From NCBI RefSeq assembly GCF_900496995.4, contig NC_044005.1:51222517-51286516 (forward strand): a DNA stretch of 64,000 nt. The letters run 5' to 3'. The notes beneath the pieces were generated by a model. That model was not told the DNA's origin, searched no databases, and worked only from the letters and a program-made list of their open reading frames with translations. Position numbers and translations under genes: made by a program. Origin of the DNA: Aquila chrysaetos chrysaetos. Taxonomy: Eukaryota > Chordata > Aves > Accipitriformes > Accipitridae. The stretch's first letter is position 1. Each line of letters begins with the position of its first letter. This document shows positions 26,056-39,184 of the stretch, one piece after another.

Positions 26056-26245
26056 GCCGCCCCGCCACGCCGCGCGCGGGCGCGGGAAACGCCGCCGCTC
26101 GGCAGCCAATGGGAGGGAGGGGGCGGGGCCGCGCCTCCCGCGGGTCCCGCCCGCCGCTATTATGTGCACTGAGTTGTGGCGGGTCTCGGCGCCGCTGTTG
26201 CCGCAGCCGGTGCGGGGTTGGTTTTTGGGGGGGGGGGGGGGGTGT
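26056..26245 (-). promoter_or_regulatory. GINS1: GINS1 CpG promoter: E2F, CCAAT and Sp1-like sites
   Basis: Directly upstream of the GINS1 ATG is a CpG-rich block. It contains GCGGGAAA at 26082-26089 (E2F-type), CCAAT at 26106-26110 (NF-Y-type) and GGGGCGGGGC at 26120-26129 (Sp1-type). A run of 16 G residues follows at 26227-26242. E2F and NF-Y control is established for S-phase genes including GINS subunits in mammals; use here is inferred from sequence only. No TATA box is placed suitably. Confidence 0.65.
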
Positions 26246-26641
26246 CTCCCGCAGGTGAGGGTTGCAAACCGGGGGTGGCAGAGCCAGAGCAGCCCCCCCG
26301 GCCCCGCCCGGAGCACCCCCGTCCCAGACAGCACCCAGCCCAGTGCGTGGAGACCCCCGCGGGACTGGGCGGAGGGACGCGCCAACCCTGCGCCGGGGCA
26401 GGACAAGCCCAACTCGTCCCCTCTCCTCATCCAGTTCTTGAGGCTTGTTTCGAGATTTCACTTTTCCTGTTTCCGACCTTTTTTTTGGCCTCCCGGCCCA
26501 AGGTGGCTCTCTGGGCCAGGAGTGACAAAAGCAGCGACCGGAGGGCCCCAGCCCAGCCTTGGCTCGGAGCAGGGCTACCCCCGAGCGAGGGCAGATCCGC
26601 TGCGGACAAGCCCCGTACCCATCCCTATCCCCGAGGACGTC

Positions 26642-26840
26642 CTTTGCATGCCCCGGGACATCGCCTTGCACACCCGAGGGTGTCCTCTTGCATGCCCCGG
26701 GATGTCCCCTTGCACGCTTGAGGATGCTCTCTTGCACACCTGAGGACGTCCCCTTGCACACCCCAGGATGCCCTCTTGCACACCCGAGGGTGCCCTCTTG
26801 CACACCCTGGGAGGTCCCCTTGCACGCCCGGGGCTGTACA
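26642..26840. repeat. 22-bp minisatellite, about nine copies
   Basis: Successive units begin with CTTGCA at 22-bp intervals. The consensus is close to CTTGCACACCCGAGG followed by RTGYCCY. Nine units are visible from 26642 to about 26840, with substitutions but almost no length change. Because 22 is not a multiple of three, the array reads through as a repetitive peptide in all minus-strand frames, which explains the long spurious open frames here. It lies about 600 bp upstream of GINS1. Confidence 0.9.
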
Positions 26841-28480
26841 AGCCCCAGCAGGGCACCGCGAGCTGTGCCAGCAGAGCCGAGGACAGGGCAGGTTAAAGTG
26901 AGGGGAACCAAGGTGAGGGGGGTCCAGCACCAGGACGCTGCGAGGAGCCCACCGAAAGCTGTGGGGTCCTTTCCTCTCCTGCCAGCCGGCGCTGAGCCTG
27001 TGACTTCCAGACGGTGCCTCCCTGCAGCAGCAATGAGGGCGGGGAATGAGGCACGACCACAGACACTTCTGGGGTCACGCCAAGAGCCCCCGAGTGGATA
27101 AGGCAAAAATTAGCGTTTTTACCCCACGCTTCAAAAAAAAAAAAAAAAAGGGGGTGCCTGTAGCAAAACTGGTTTCACCATTCGTCTTTTTGGTCTTCTC
27201 TGGGGTGCTGCACAGAGCCGTCTCTCTGACAACCTCCTTCCTGTGCTACCCCAGCCCTTCCCAGTGCATCTCCCTTTCGCCCGCAGCATCCTTCAAACCT
27301 GAAGCTTGCCAAAACTAAAGGGAGGAAAAGAGAAAACTGGGAGGTGTGTTTCTGGATGGAACAGGAAATTTTATAGCACTTGAAGCCCTGGAAAGGGAAT
27401 TAATAACCCAGGACCACAGCTTGTCCTGTTCCAGGAATTTACATCCCTGGCCATGTGTTTCTATGGTTACTAGATATAAAAAATGACCAGCGTTTCATAC
27501 GGCACAGTTATGCAGCGACAGTCAAAAAATGGAGGATTGGGGGGAGCACAGTGGGGCTTTTACACCACGATTGAGACACCTCAGTGCGGTTTTGTATGCC
27601 TGAAACGTTTATGCTGCTTCTGGTTAGGATGATGGCACCTGTACAACCGAGCTGGGACCATGGCTGGCTCTGGCAAGAGTGTTTTAACTCTCTCAACAAC
27701 TGTTTTATTTGGCATTTTAGGCACAGAAGGAAAATGCCCAGAAATACCCCCATCAGCTGAGAGCCGGAGATGGGCTTCTGGGTGTCTGTTCCCCAAACAG
27801 ACCTGTTTCTTGGCCTCACGATGCTGCAGCCCTCGGCAGCAGTTGTGTCTGGGGGGGGGGGGCAAGAGGGGTGACACGGCAGAGCTGGCGAACCCCACTG
27901 CGGGGGGTATTAGGTCACCTCTTGTCCCTGTGCCGCCACCGAAACAGATTTGTGCCTACCTTGTACTGCTTCCTTCAACGGCGTGGCATGTTTTCCAAAG
28001 GATCTGAACTGTACGTGGTATACTGGTGTCTAGCTGGGGAGCACATTGCTGTTAGCCAGCCGTGGAGTAAAGTGATCCCATGGCTGGAAACCAAAGCTAG
28101 GAAAAAACCCCACGCACGGCTTCAGCAGACGCTGTAGCAGCAGCCGTCGTGGGCGATTTTGCACGACGCAGTGTCAGGACGGGATGTCGGTCTTCGGGGG
28201 CGTGCCGCAGTCGTGGGGTTCATGAACGGACAAGGTGCAGTTTTATGGCCGGGCTGTCACGCAGGAGGGCAGATGGCACGGCCTTGGGGTGTCTCATGTA
28301 AGGAGAAAAAGTGCCCTGGCGTCGGGACTAGTAAGCAGCATCTCTCCCCTCTCTCCTCGCGGCCAGCCGGCTGCGGCAGGGACATCCACCCTCTCCCTTC
28401 CCACTCAACCTGCGGCACGGCGGCGGCGTGGGGCCCGAAGAAGCCACTGTAAAGCGCCTGGTCCCCAGAGGGCTGCCACT
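26841..28480. other. Intergenic sequence upstream of GINS1
   Basis: No exon or RNA gene was recognised. It includes an A17 run at about 27133-27149 and a G-rich run near 27851. The sequence is mixed in GC content, with scattered CpG. Confidence 0.4.
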
Positions 28481-31400
28481 ACAGAAGCATCACGTGTGGC
28501 TTGTCATTAATCATCGCGTTCTGCAGCGATAATGGCCCATCTGAGCCAGAAAAGATAACAGCAATAAACATACGTCCCTAATGCCAATTGTAGCTGCTGA
28601 AAATCGGTTGTTGCATCTTGCTGAGGGATAGAAATGTAACTGAGCCTTGATTGAAAAATTCGGGGGAAGCTGCCTTATCTTACTCCTTTGCCAGATTAAA
28701 AAAGCCTCATACATAAAAATAGACAAAATGAATGAAGAATTTACAAACATCTATATTTTGTGTTAGGAAATGTGATAAAATTAGGAAAACAGCTGAAGAC
28801 ACTGATTTATACAACTCTGACTATTTCAGGCAATGAGAGGTTTACATATCACAGTTTAACAAGATAAAAGGTCTCCCACAAAATACATAGATGACAGACA
28901 ACTCATCTGAATTTGACGTAACACAGCATCAAGTACACATGTAATGTGATGAACAGTGCCAGGTCATTCTCCAGTTAGGTAACACACAACCTCTTGAATA
29001 AGGCAATTCAAATATAACTCTTAATTCAAATCACAACATACCCAGGCAGCATGCAGGGAAAAAAGTCATTTATTTTGTACATTGGAATGACACAACTTGC
29101 AACATGTTTCCATTTTATGTAGTTAGAGCAACAGGATATAAACCATTCAAATTATATATATATATTTATATATATATATATATCAAGTCAACAGTTGTCT
29201 TTACTGGAATAAAGATTATCTGTTTTTGGTAAAAATAAAACTATTTGAATTCACTAATTAACAAAATGCACAGTGATCAGAAACCCAATTCTTCTCACAG
29301 TTGTCTTCCCCGTCTCCCTCGCATTTCCTTGTGATGCAGCAGCTGCGTAACCCCGGATTCAGAGAGTTCGTTGTACAGAGGAACAAAAATTCACCGGCAC
29401 GTAGTTCCCACGGCTGCAGATTGTGCTTTACTGTGGCGTGGCGTGACACCTGCGCCTGGTGGACGGCGGTGCTCCCGTCACACCCCACGGCTTGGAAACT
29501 GCTTTTCACGTCTCCGTTTCTGGGCGCCTGTCCACTAAAGCACTTACACGTGTGCCTGACTGGTGGTGAGTTAGAAGCTGAATTGCACGTGGAAACCGGT
29601 TCACTGGAACAGGGCCCTCATTTCTTTATTATCGATTAATTCCTCTGGACCTTTACAACCAAGAAATTTAAGAAACTGAATCTGCTCGGAAGTGAAAAAA
29701 AAAACTGAGCCAAAAAATCTCTCTGATACGGTGGAGCCTAACGGACGTGGCTGAGGATGTATTTCCACTGCAACAGACTTGGTGATCGCAGAAGATAATG
29801 AAGGCTTTTCCTAGCATTGAAAAGTACTTTCGAAAGGAAGAAATGAAGAAGTGAGATAAGATTTTTCCCCTATGAAAAAAAAAAAAAAGATTTGCAATTT
29901 CTGAACAGACTCATCGGGCAGCTTCTTCCTGGTAAAGAGCCGCACATCCCCCCATTTAACTGCAGACCTGCAGGGACGGATCCTCTTGCTGAGGTATCGC
30001 GTCCCGCGACGGCTGGGTCTCCCCTGCCCCGTCCCCATGCGGGGAAGGGGACGGATCCGGGCGGCAGCGGGATTACTCCTGCCGCCGGGTCGGGGCTGCT
30101 GCTGGCAGCGAGCGCGCTGTGGGAATGGCTTTGGAGGGGGCCAGACCTCCTGGGGCCGAAGCCCCGCAAAGCCCTGAGCACGGGTCACCCGTGTGCCTGT
30201 TGAGGGCTAATAAAGGTGTCGTGCTCTTAAATAATGAAGAGGCAGAAGTTACCTGTGAGGGGGTGCAAATGCCCCGAGCCTGCAAATGGATGGTCGAGAG
30301 ATTTCTCTCCTTCAGGTGAGCTACACAGCAGCGACAGCAGCCGCAGCTGAGACCTTCCTGCTAGAGAACCGGCCCGGGGTTCAGAACCCATCTGTCCGCA
30401 CGAGGAACTACAGGAGAAACTGGATTTTCAGTGTGATGGTTACTGGATCCCATTTATCACCTTTATAAAGTTGTCTTGTGCCTCCCTACTACTCTATTTT
30501 ACTGCTCCGGTAAAAAAAAATCATTGGCGTATTTCTTTGCCCTTAAAGATACAAAAAAGCAAATCTTCAAAAGATAGTGGGGAGAAAGGTGCTTTCACAA
30601 TGACATTCAGAGCAAAAAGAGAGAAACAACATTCTACAGATCATTAGAGAGCTATCTTTGGCAGAATATTTTAAATAAATTATTTTTACAAATATTTTCT
30701 GCAGTCGTATATTTATTTTGAATAGTTCACTTTCAGCTGATAGGGTTACTGGTTCACTACTCTCTATTAATAGGAAAACACCACAAATATAAAAATATAT
30801 GAGCTCAGCACAATTTTTAGGCTACCACAACTGTCTCCAATGATTTCAAAAGTTGTAGATCGATACCACGGAAAATATGAAACAGGTTTTCTAACAGCAC
30901 GCGTCAGGTCAGAAAATCACAGCTCGTCGCTGTTGTAAAACGCGCTGGGGAGGCCGGCTGGTGCCGTTGCACGGGATTAGCGTGGAAACGAGTCGGAGGA
31001 GCCGGACGCTCAGAGCCAGTCTCTGCCACCGCCGGACACCCCCCCGCCGGGAATCGTCTCTCTCTGACCATAAGGCTTAGAGATGTCGCGCTGGGGGTGC
31101 CTGAAGGGTTTCCACCCTGGGCAGGAGAGGAGGGAAGCGGGTGGGTGACGCCGGGCTTGCTGCGCTGAGAGTTTCTGACAAAGCAAGCCGTACCCGGTCC
31201 TGTGCTTCACCCCCCCGGAGGGAGATGAAGTGCGGCCGCTTTCCCTTGCAAAATCGCCTCCTTTCGCCTTTGCGTGGGCTGCAGGCTTTGCCCTTGCAGC
31301 GTGGCCAGACCCTGCCGCAGGCTTTGACCAGGACCCCAGCGGGATGGTGAGTCTGCCGGGGACCCCGAGCCTGAGCCGTGGTGGCCCGCGGAGGGGGCTT

Positions 31401-31700
31401 GCCCCGTCCCAACCTCTCCCCCCCGCCCAGCACGTGCCACCGAGTCCACCGAACATTTAGATTTAAATATTTCGCTTTGTTTATACAGCATGTACAGCAT
31501 ATACAGCATCAGATAATTATTTCCCAGTAGACTACAAGTGTCTCCCAAGATGACCTCTTTTATCAACAAATATATATAAATCGACGGTAATAAAAGAGTC
31601 GTACCAACAAATATTATGGCTTTTCAAATAGTGTAGCTGCATTGTGCCATTGAACTTAGGAGGAACCATGAGAGAGACAGAGAGATCGGGAGGCTTCAGC
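28481..31700. other. AT-rich, non-coding block of unknown role
   Basis: Compared with its surroundings this block is AT-rich, with many ATTTA and TTTATT motifs. A (TA)n stretch lies at 29152-29183, and GC-rich islands interrupt it near 30000-30200 and 30930-31450. No coding exon is visible. It could be a non-coding RNA, a distal alternative 3' UTR of the SLC8A gene, or conserved regulatory sequence. The part 28495-28780 contains several GATAA motifs and homeodomain-like ATTA cores. None of these options can be decided from the sequence alone. Confidence 0.35.
29152..29183. repeat. (TA)n low-complexity run
   Basis: An almost pure TA dinucleotide run interrupted by one TTTA, in the AT-rich intergenic block. 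Confidence 0.9.
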
Positions 31701-34700
31701 TGCTGAGCCCGGGGGCGACCCTCAGCTCTGACCCACCAGCACAGGGGCTTCGCGCTGCCGGGACAGTGCCGGCTCCCGGCGCCAGGCTTGGCGCAGGCGG
31801 CAGAGGGAAGGTGGGGTTGAATTGATGACCCGTGCTCTGGTTCCTGCCTCCAGGCAAGCCAGGTCTTCTGCAAACTCTCCTTTCAGCCCCGCTTTGGAAA
31901 AAATTTGGCTCTGCCCAGCTGGGGTCTGCCTGCCCTGTTCCCGGTGGGGTGACCGGGTGGTGCATCGGGCTCTCAGAGGTCTCTTTCTCTCTCTCTCCCT
32001 CTCGGTCAAGGTTTGCACAAGACGTCCGTCTGCCCTAGAGTGCCCTGCGGCCGTGAGGGGTAGGATGCACGGGATGACGGGTGACACGGGACGTGGGGGG
32101 GGGTGACCGTGGCGGGTGGCCGGGTTGATCGGTGCTTTGGGTGCATCAGGGTGGTCGCAGCCTCCCCCCCCCCGCCTGCCTCCCCCGGGCTACTCCCAGG
32201 GCGGCGAGCAGGGGGACCGCTGTCAGAGGAGAGCAGGAAAGCGTGAGCCGTGATTTTGGAGCACATCAAAGAAGTGCTCCAGCGCGTCAGAAAGACCAGA
32301 GGACAACCTTGCCTCGGCAGTGCCGTCCCCAGCCGCTGCCCTGGCACAGGGTGCCCGTCAGGCGGTTACCTGTGCCCCAGCACCGCACGCCTGCTGTGCC
32401 TGGCGGGGTGCATCTAGCCGCTAGCTGTTCCCCTCTGTTTTTAGGACCAGTGAGCCATTTAGAGCTCTTTCTGTCCTGCGTCCTGCCCCATCCATGGGGA
32501 GCATCCAGCATCCCTGGGACCGGCTGTGCAGGCAGCTGCCAGCTCCCTGCCTGAGCGTCCCTCCTCTCCTGAGTGGGACAGCGGAAGAAGTGCTGGTTTG
32601 AATTACATCCCTGCCAAGACAGATGTGTTTCTGTGCCCTCTCCGAGCTCATAGCAGCAGCCTGTCTTCTACTCTAGAAAGAGGAGCGGTTGCTTTCCCCG
32701 CATTTCAAGTGTGTGGAAATGGCTTTTGAGAACTGGAGTGGTCACTCAAGCACCGAGGTAACCGGACCACTTAATTACAGCGGAAAATTAGTAATGGATC
32801 TAAATTACTGCTAGTATTGTTTTTTTTGACTAATTCCCTTCTCATTTCCCTCTTCTTCAGAATATTATGGCCACTCCCTGCAGGCCCTCTGGCCGAAATC
32901 AAAGCTGAAGCTCGCGTGAACAAGCATGGCCTCTCCTTTAGCTCTGCCTGCAGGACGCTGGGCTGCGAGCAGCTCTGCCCGCTGCGGCAGCGATGGAGCA
33001 GCGCAGAGAGAGTCCCACGGGGAACCTGCTGCCTTTGAGACGTGTGAGCTCTCCTGGCAACAGCTTTGCTCCCTGGCAGTCTGACTGCTTCTTGCTGGGA
33101 ATATCCCACAGGCTTGTTTGTTGGGGCAGGGGGAAGGTAGCACGTGGTGTCCTCCACGTCCTCTTCTCGCTTGAGTAACGGTGACATTTGCACCGGGTGA
33201 ACGCCGGGTGTACCAGAGACCTCGGCGGATATCCTAGGGAGAGCGGTAGGTATAAAGATGCCCGCCACTGCTGAGTGGTCTTCAGGAAGTCACGGTTTTG
33301 ATTTTACAACCTCATGCCACGTCTCTTCGGCACAGAGACCCGGGATACAGAGGGCTGCACTCTTTCAAACTCAGCATTTTGTGGCTTTTACCAGTATGCA
33401 TGTGTTTCTTCCAGCAGGAGCTAGGAAGCTTAGGAGAATTCACTAACTTCTCCCCTCCATCCACAAATAAAACTCTTTTGCTGGATTGCTGAACGATGTC
33501 CTCAATAGGTAGTCTTGAAAGCTGGGTTATTTGCAGAGCAGTGCCCCCTAATGCTTAATGCATTATGGAAAAAAAGAAGCTGGACAAGTGTTGTCAGAAG
33601 TTGAGTTGTCAGGGAAAAAATAAATAATGTTTTCTTTCTTGCTAACATAGTGACTATAATGTAAAAGGTATTATCGCAATCTTTTACTCTCTAGAGCTGC
33701 TAGAAGTAGTGCATGTTTCCTGATTAAGAGCAAGACAAGCAGGTGTCCTGCATGGCTCACTGCGTGAGCATGTTTTTTCAAGAGCTCGGAAGACAAAGGA
33801 AGCAACATGGGGCAAACAAATGAACACACAACAGGCATCGGTTCGTTTTCATCTGTACAGGGGGAGTTCAGTCAAGGGGCATCTAATCACAGCTCTTATT
33901 GCAAGGCAAGACCAGGGCAATGCACAGGGCCATAGCTGAACGCAAGGGGCAAGGGACCCATCTCAGCATTACACCGAGCAAGAGGAAATCTGGTCGTGCA
34001 CCTCCTTACATCCCTGGGAGTCACAAAGCCACTAGTTTGCAAAAGCTTTCATTAACGCTTCCAAATAAGCCTGATGGCAACCTGGGATACATTTGAACCA
34101 CCAGGATCCAATCTATCCTGTTGCTAGTGCAGCAATTTTACAGTGACTCAGCAACTCTCCACATTTCTAATTATCTCTGCAAAGAAGCTCATCTGCCAGA
34201 AACTCACATTTCTGTAAGGGAGGAGCCTGCCAGGGGCTGTGGGCTGGGGCAGAGGGGCACATGCTCCTGGTGATGACAGTGCCATGGACTGCCATGGCAA
34301 TTTTCATCAAGAAAACAGAGCAAGGCTGCACTCCACATGGGTCTCGCCTTGCTGTCATCTGTAAGGGACTCTTCTGAGTTAGAAATGAAGAAGAAATAAA
34401 TCCAACCTCAATGAAGAGATCAGGAGGCGCAGGGAGAGAGCCCTGTGGCAGTCCTCCATGTCCTGCAAGGGTTTAGGAGATCTAAATGTGGATAAGCACC
34501 CCAAGCCATTGCAACTCGCTTTACTTAAACGTTACTCATTTTAGGCGAGGGCAGGAAACTTTTGTAGGAAGGTAGATAAGTTTTAGAATATTTAGAGCAC
34601 CAAGAACAGGCTCCATTTTGAAAGAAAGGAGTTGAGGTGGACCTTGAACCCCCAGTTAAAGTGATTAGTTTGCTCTGGGAGCGTAGAGGCAGGGTTGGGG

Positions 34701-37700
34701 CGGGGGGGGGGGTGGTGGAGTTGGAGCATCTGTGGGACTTGATAGCGGTGGAAATTCAGCAGAAATGTTTAATCTTCCAAAAACTCATGAGTGAAGGATA
34801 GCAGCACAATGAAAATGGTGCCTGTGGGTGGTGGCTGTAACGGTGCCTGGGTGAGGAGCAGGAAGGGCTCAGCACACTGAAGTTCGCCTCCGCTGTGTGG
34901 AAACTTGCGTGGTCCTTTGCTTGCAGGGACTCAAGTCCAAGACATCTTTTGGAGTGGTTAATCTTTGCCCCGAGACACAGACACCAAGCCTGAGCTAACA
35001 AGCACTGCTGTTCGGTCCAGTGAGAGAGGAGGAGGCTCCTCTGCAGGGAGGGCATGTGAAGAGGCTCCACAGGGGGGGACCAGCCCAGAACAAGCCCCAA
35101 GCTGCACTATCACCGTGCGCAGATGGCCATTTTGGGGCCTTGAGCTGGCTCAGGATGGATGCTGGAGGACCCCAACATCAGGTAGCATATGCTCCTGGTG
35201 CAGTGCTAATGCTCCTTCCCACCACTACCTGGAACTGCACACTCTTGGGGGGGGGGGGGGCGGTGCTTGGAGGGGTGGAGAGCTGTTGTCGTGTAGTACA
35301 ACAGATCAAGGGCTGTTTTGAATCAAACAGATAAAAGTACTGCCTGGGGTTGGTGCCTATAGCCAGCTGAAAAAGCTAGAGGCTGTCCTATAGCTGTGCA
35401 GAATTCAAGACGCATGTCTGTAGCCACGGCAGCTGCAGCAGGGGGACATGCTGTGGCAGTGCCTAAAACGGGGTTTCCAGGTCTGGCTGGGACCCCGTGG
35501 CACTTATCCCTTCCCCGTGCCCTCTGATGCTGGACATCCCACTGGCAGCAACCAGCTCGGCCACCCAGCAGCGCTCCACAGCACCCACTTTGGGAACCAC
35601 GTGCACTCCAGTGCCCTCCTTCACACTTCTAGAGAGGGGAGCCCCAGGCTGGCGTTCGCTTTGGGAGGGTGGGAAGGAGCCAAGGGAGGGTGCAGGGCCT
35701 GCAGGAGAGAGCGATGAGCCACCCTGGGGGCACTGGGTGCTCAGAGACAGCTCTGGCTGTTCTCAAGATGCTCCAGAGAGACAGCAAGACACTGTGGAGA
35801 CCCCTCGGATGCTCTCAGGGACGTGGCATAGAGAGCAAATCCTGCTAGTAACAGTAATCTTCTGGCTATCTTTGCTGACAACAGCTTCTGCTTGGCCAGA
35901 CGGGCCCCTTTCCTTCGCAGCATCTCTTCCCCCTGCATGAAGGATGTTGCTGGCTGGTGAGAGGCTCTCGGCACCTCTCATTCCAAAAGGAGGAAGGCTC
36001 AAGTCCTTAAAAGGTGAGGAATGCCACCGTATTTATTGTCCCTTGGTGCTTTTTGCAAGAATACAGATGCCTCTGGATGCTTTCCTGCACAAGTCAAGAG
36101 GCACAAGATAAACAGGCTTTTTCGCAGCTGTGCTGTGCATGTGTATGCATGTGTGTGGTTGGTCATCGCACGCTCAGAGAGGCCAGAGAGGTTCCTGGTG
36201 CTCTGCAAACATGCTTCCCCAGATGGGCCTGGGTGCCAAAGCCTCCAGAAAAATAAGGCAGGGGTTTCTCCCAGAATAACACCCTCCGGCGTTAAGTCTT
36301 CCCTCTTTTCTCTCTGCCACTTTCTGGCTATGCCCAGCCCTGCCCCTCTGGGAATGCAGCTGAACCTCCTCCTTAGGTACGTATATGACCCCAATACTGT
36401 TGCACTTGATTCTTACCCAAGCATTTAAAAATAGCTGTAACAATACCACACAGGCTCCAGTTCTCCCCTCCCCGCCCACAGCAGAAATAGCACGGTGAGT
36501 TTGTAGACTGCATCCAGACTCGTGACCAGAAAGGGCTCAAAGCCTCCGTTTCCCTTTTGTCCTTTAAGGAAGCAATGAAAGCTGGGAGAAAGATGCACCA
36601 ATGACTCTTGCAATGTCCCCTCACCCCAGAGCCGTCGCAGGCAGCCTGGAAATGGGTGACACGTGGGCGGGCGCATTGTTTGGAGACGAGGGATCCGCAC
36701 CTCGGGAGCGAGCGGTTCCCTCGCTGCCCTGGCACGGGTGCAGGCGGGCAGCAGCAGTCCGGGCAGGCTCAGCCGTAAGATGCTGCAGGTTTGCGGCTCC
36801 AGCTGGCACCAGGGACCTGCAGAGTCCCTGACTCTTTTGCGCCTTTTCCGTGCGTTCAGGTAGTGGCTGGGATTTGCCTCCACTCCTGTTGGCCCCCGAA
36901 GAGCCGGGGATGTGGTTTTGCTAAGATGCTCAGGGCTGTCACTGCTCCGCGCGCTCCTTCTGTTTGTCCCCAAGCGCTTTGCAGCGGCCTGTTGAGTTAC
37001 TCGGACGTCTGTCTCTGAATGTCCTTTGCACCGTGCTGCATCCTTTTCCATGGAAAGGTTTGCCTTTGGCTAGCGGGGCGATGAGAGGGGGTGACGAGAA
37101 TCCGGGGCAGGCGGATGGACGGAGGCCGAGGGTTTGAAGTGCGGTTTCTGGCAGCCTCCCTGAGCCCAGGGCTTTATCAGAGATGCTCGATGCCCTTCCC
37201 TCGCGAGGGAGGGTGAGGAGGCTGGCAGGGATGAGGAGGAGATGGGAGAGCACGGGCATCAGACCCATGGGATGGGTGGGGGCAAGACGTGCCTGCGCCG
37301 GGGGCTGCGCTCCCTCCTGCTGTCCCCTGGCAGCGTGCTGCCAGGCACGGGCGTCTCGCAGAGGAGGGCAGTTTGCTTTTGCCTTTGGAGGGTTTGATTT
37401 AAAGACGAGGTTGGTGCAGCAGAGCCGGCGTTGCACCCTTGCGAACACAGGCGGGCGGCTGGGGCTGGGTGGAGCGGTCCTTCCCCCCCTCGGCACGGCA
37501 AGGCGGCAGCCAGGTAGGTGAAAGGCTCACTGCTCGTCCGTGGGTCCTCCGCCAGCGACCGGGCGGATGATACACATCACGCTTTGCATCCGCCCGTTAA
37601 AGATGCCAAAAAGCACGCAGCTGGCAGAGAATAATTGCATAAACAAGGCTGGTGTTTACTGTGTGATTTAGGCCTCGTCCTAAGCAAGCAATGCTCCATC

Positions 37701-39184
37701 ATTCCCTTTGGAAAGCTCTGTGAGCAGAAGAGTTATTTACTGCCTGTTAAACTGAGCTGCTACACGAGTCCCGTTCAATTTGTTAATGACTTCAGCGACT
37801 GCAATTCATTCTGAAGAAGCAAATGATGAGAGTAAAATACCAACATCACCTTTCAGTAGATGTAATTACTGGGTCAGGAGAGCTGCTTTGCTTTCATCAT
37901 TCACTGCCTGGGAAAAGCACACGGACGTGACCGGCTGCGTTCGCCTGGGGCTCGACGAGCGTCGAAGCTTGACCCGCACTCATCCTGGAGGGTGCCGAGC
38001 ACCCGCAGGGAGAGTGGGGCCGGCAGCACGGCTGGCAAAAAGCATCGTAGTGTGTGCGGAAGGGCCAGGTTTGGGTGAGAGCAGCCCAGAGATCATGTTA
38101 AATCCTCTGGCTGCCAGGGTGTGTTAGCTACCTGCTCTGCCACACATCCCGTCACATCAGCAGATGGGAATTTTACTGCCTCTGGGCCTCTACAGACACC
38201 ACCACGCTGCAACAAAATCGGCTACCTCCTACCCTCTCTCTTTTTTTGCTTGGTGGCACGTTTCTAGCCTGGAGCTCGCAAGTCAGCCACTGCTGTTGGT
38301 GCCAGCCTGACCGGCTGTGCGGCCACATCCCGATCCTGCACGGCCGATGGGCAGGAGCCTGACTGGGAGGAGCGGGGAACGCCCCAGCAGATGAAGACAC
38401 TGTCTCCAGAGCTGGTGTTTGAGTTCAGCTGTCAGAGCGGGACCTTGGGAGCATTGCGGGGGTGTGGGGGACATCGCAGTTATTCGGGGACAGCGGCTCA
38501 GCAGATGCTGGATGAAACACAGGGAGGAGCAACATCCCTGGGCGCGTAGAGACATTTCTCCTCCTCAGTGCTACCCGAGATCTGTCCAGCCATGGGGGTC
38601 ACAAACGGCCCACGGCACCTGGACTGGGGCACGGGCAGGCAGCTGCCCAGAGCAGCCTGAGCTCCCGGTTTGCTGCATTCCTACTTATCATTAGCTAGGG
38701 GCTTAACCTAGTGCAAGTCACTGGGAGGCTGGAACGAGAGCCAGGAGCCATTCTACGTGGCTAGAGGACACAAGCAGAAAGAGCTGCTGAGCACCTTGGG
38801 GGCATGTGCACAGCTCTCCCCGAGCCTAGGGCAAGCTAGCAATGACGGGGGACCCAGCACAGGAGCGGGTCCTGGCCCCAGAAGGATCGTGCTGCCGCTT
38901 TGTCCCTGGGTGGTTTCCTGCATCCCCCTGAGAGCTGGGCAGGCTGCGAGCCCCGGCGGTACCGCACACACCGAGCCTGAGGCGCAATGGAGATGGAGCA
39001 GGAAGAAAGCCATGGGATGGGGCAAGAGTGGGCGCGCGGAGGCACCGCTGCCCCCCCGACAGTGGCAGAAGCACAGCGAAGGCAAACCAATGAGTAAAGA
39101 AGAGATGGGCACAACGGAAAGGGAGACAATGGGAGGGGAGGGAAGGGTTTTCCATAGAGAATATGCAGGAGCACTACTGGATCC
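31701..39184. other. Gene-poor intergenic interval
   Basis: I found no exon with flanking splice signals, no tRNA or rRNA, and no repeat I can name with confidence. G runs occur at about 34702-34712 (11 G) and 35247-35260 (14 G). A stretch at 37560-37900 is less GC-rich than its neighbours, has octamer-like and ATTA motifs and could be a conserved regulatory element. Confidence 0.4.

Noticed and set aside
35448-35940. Overlapping open frames in the gene-poor interval
   Set aside because: Two overlapping plus-strand frames are open by composition; neither has homology or flanking splice signals.
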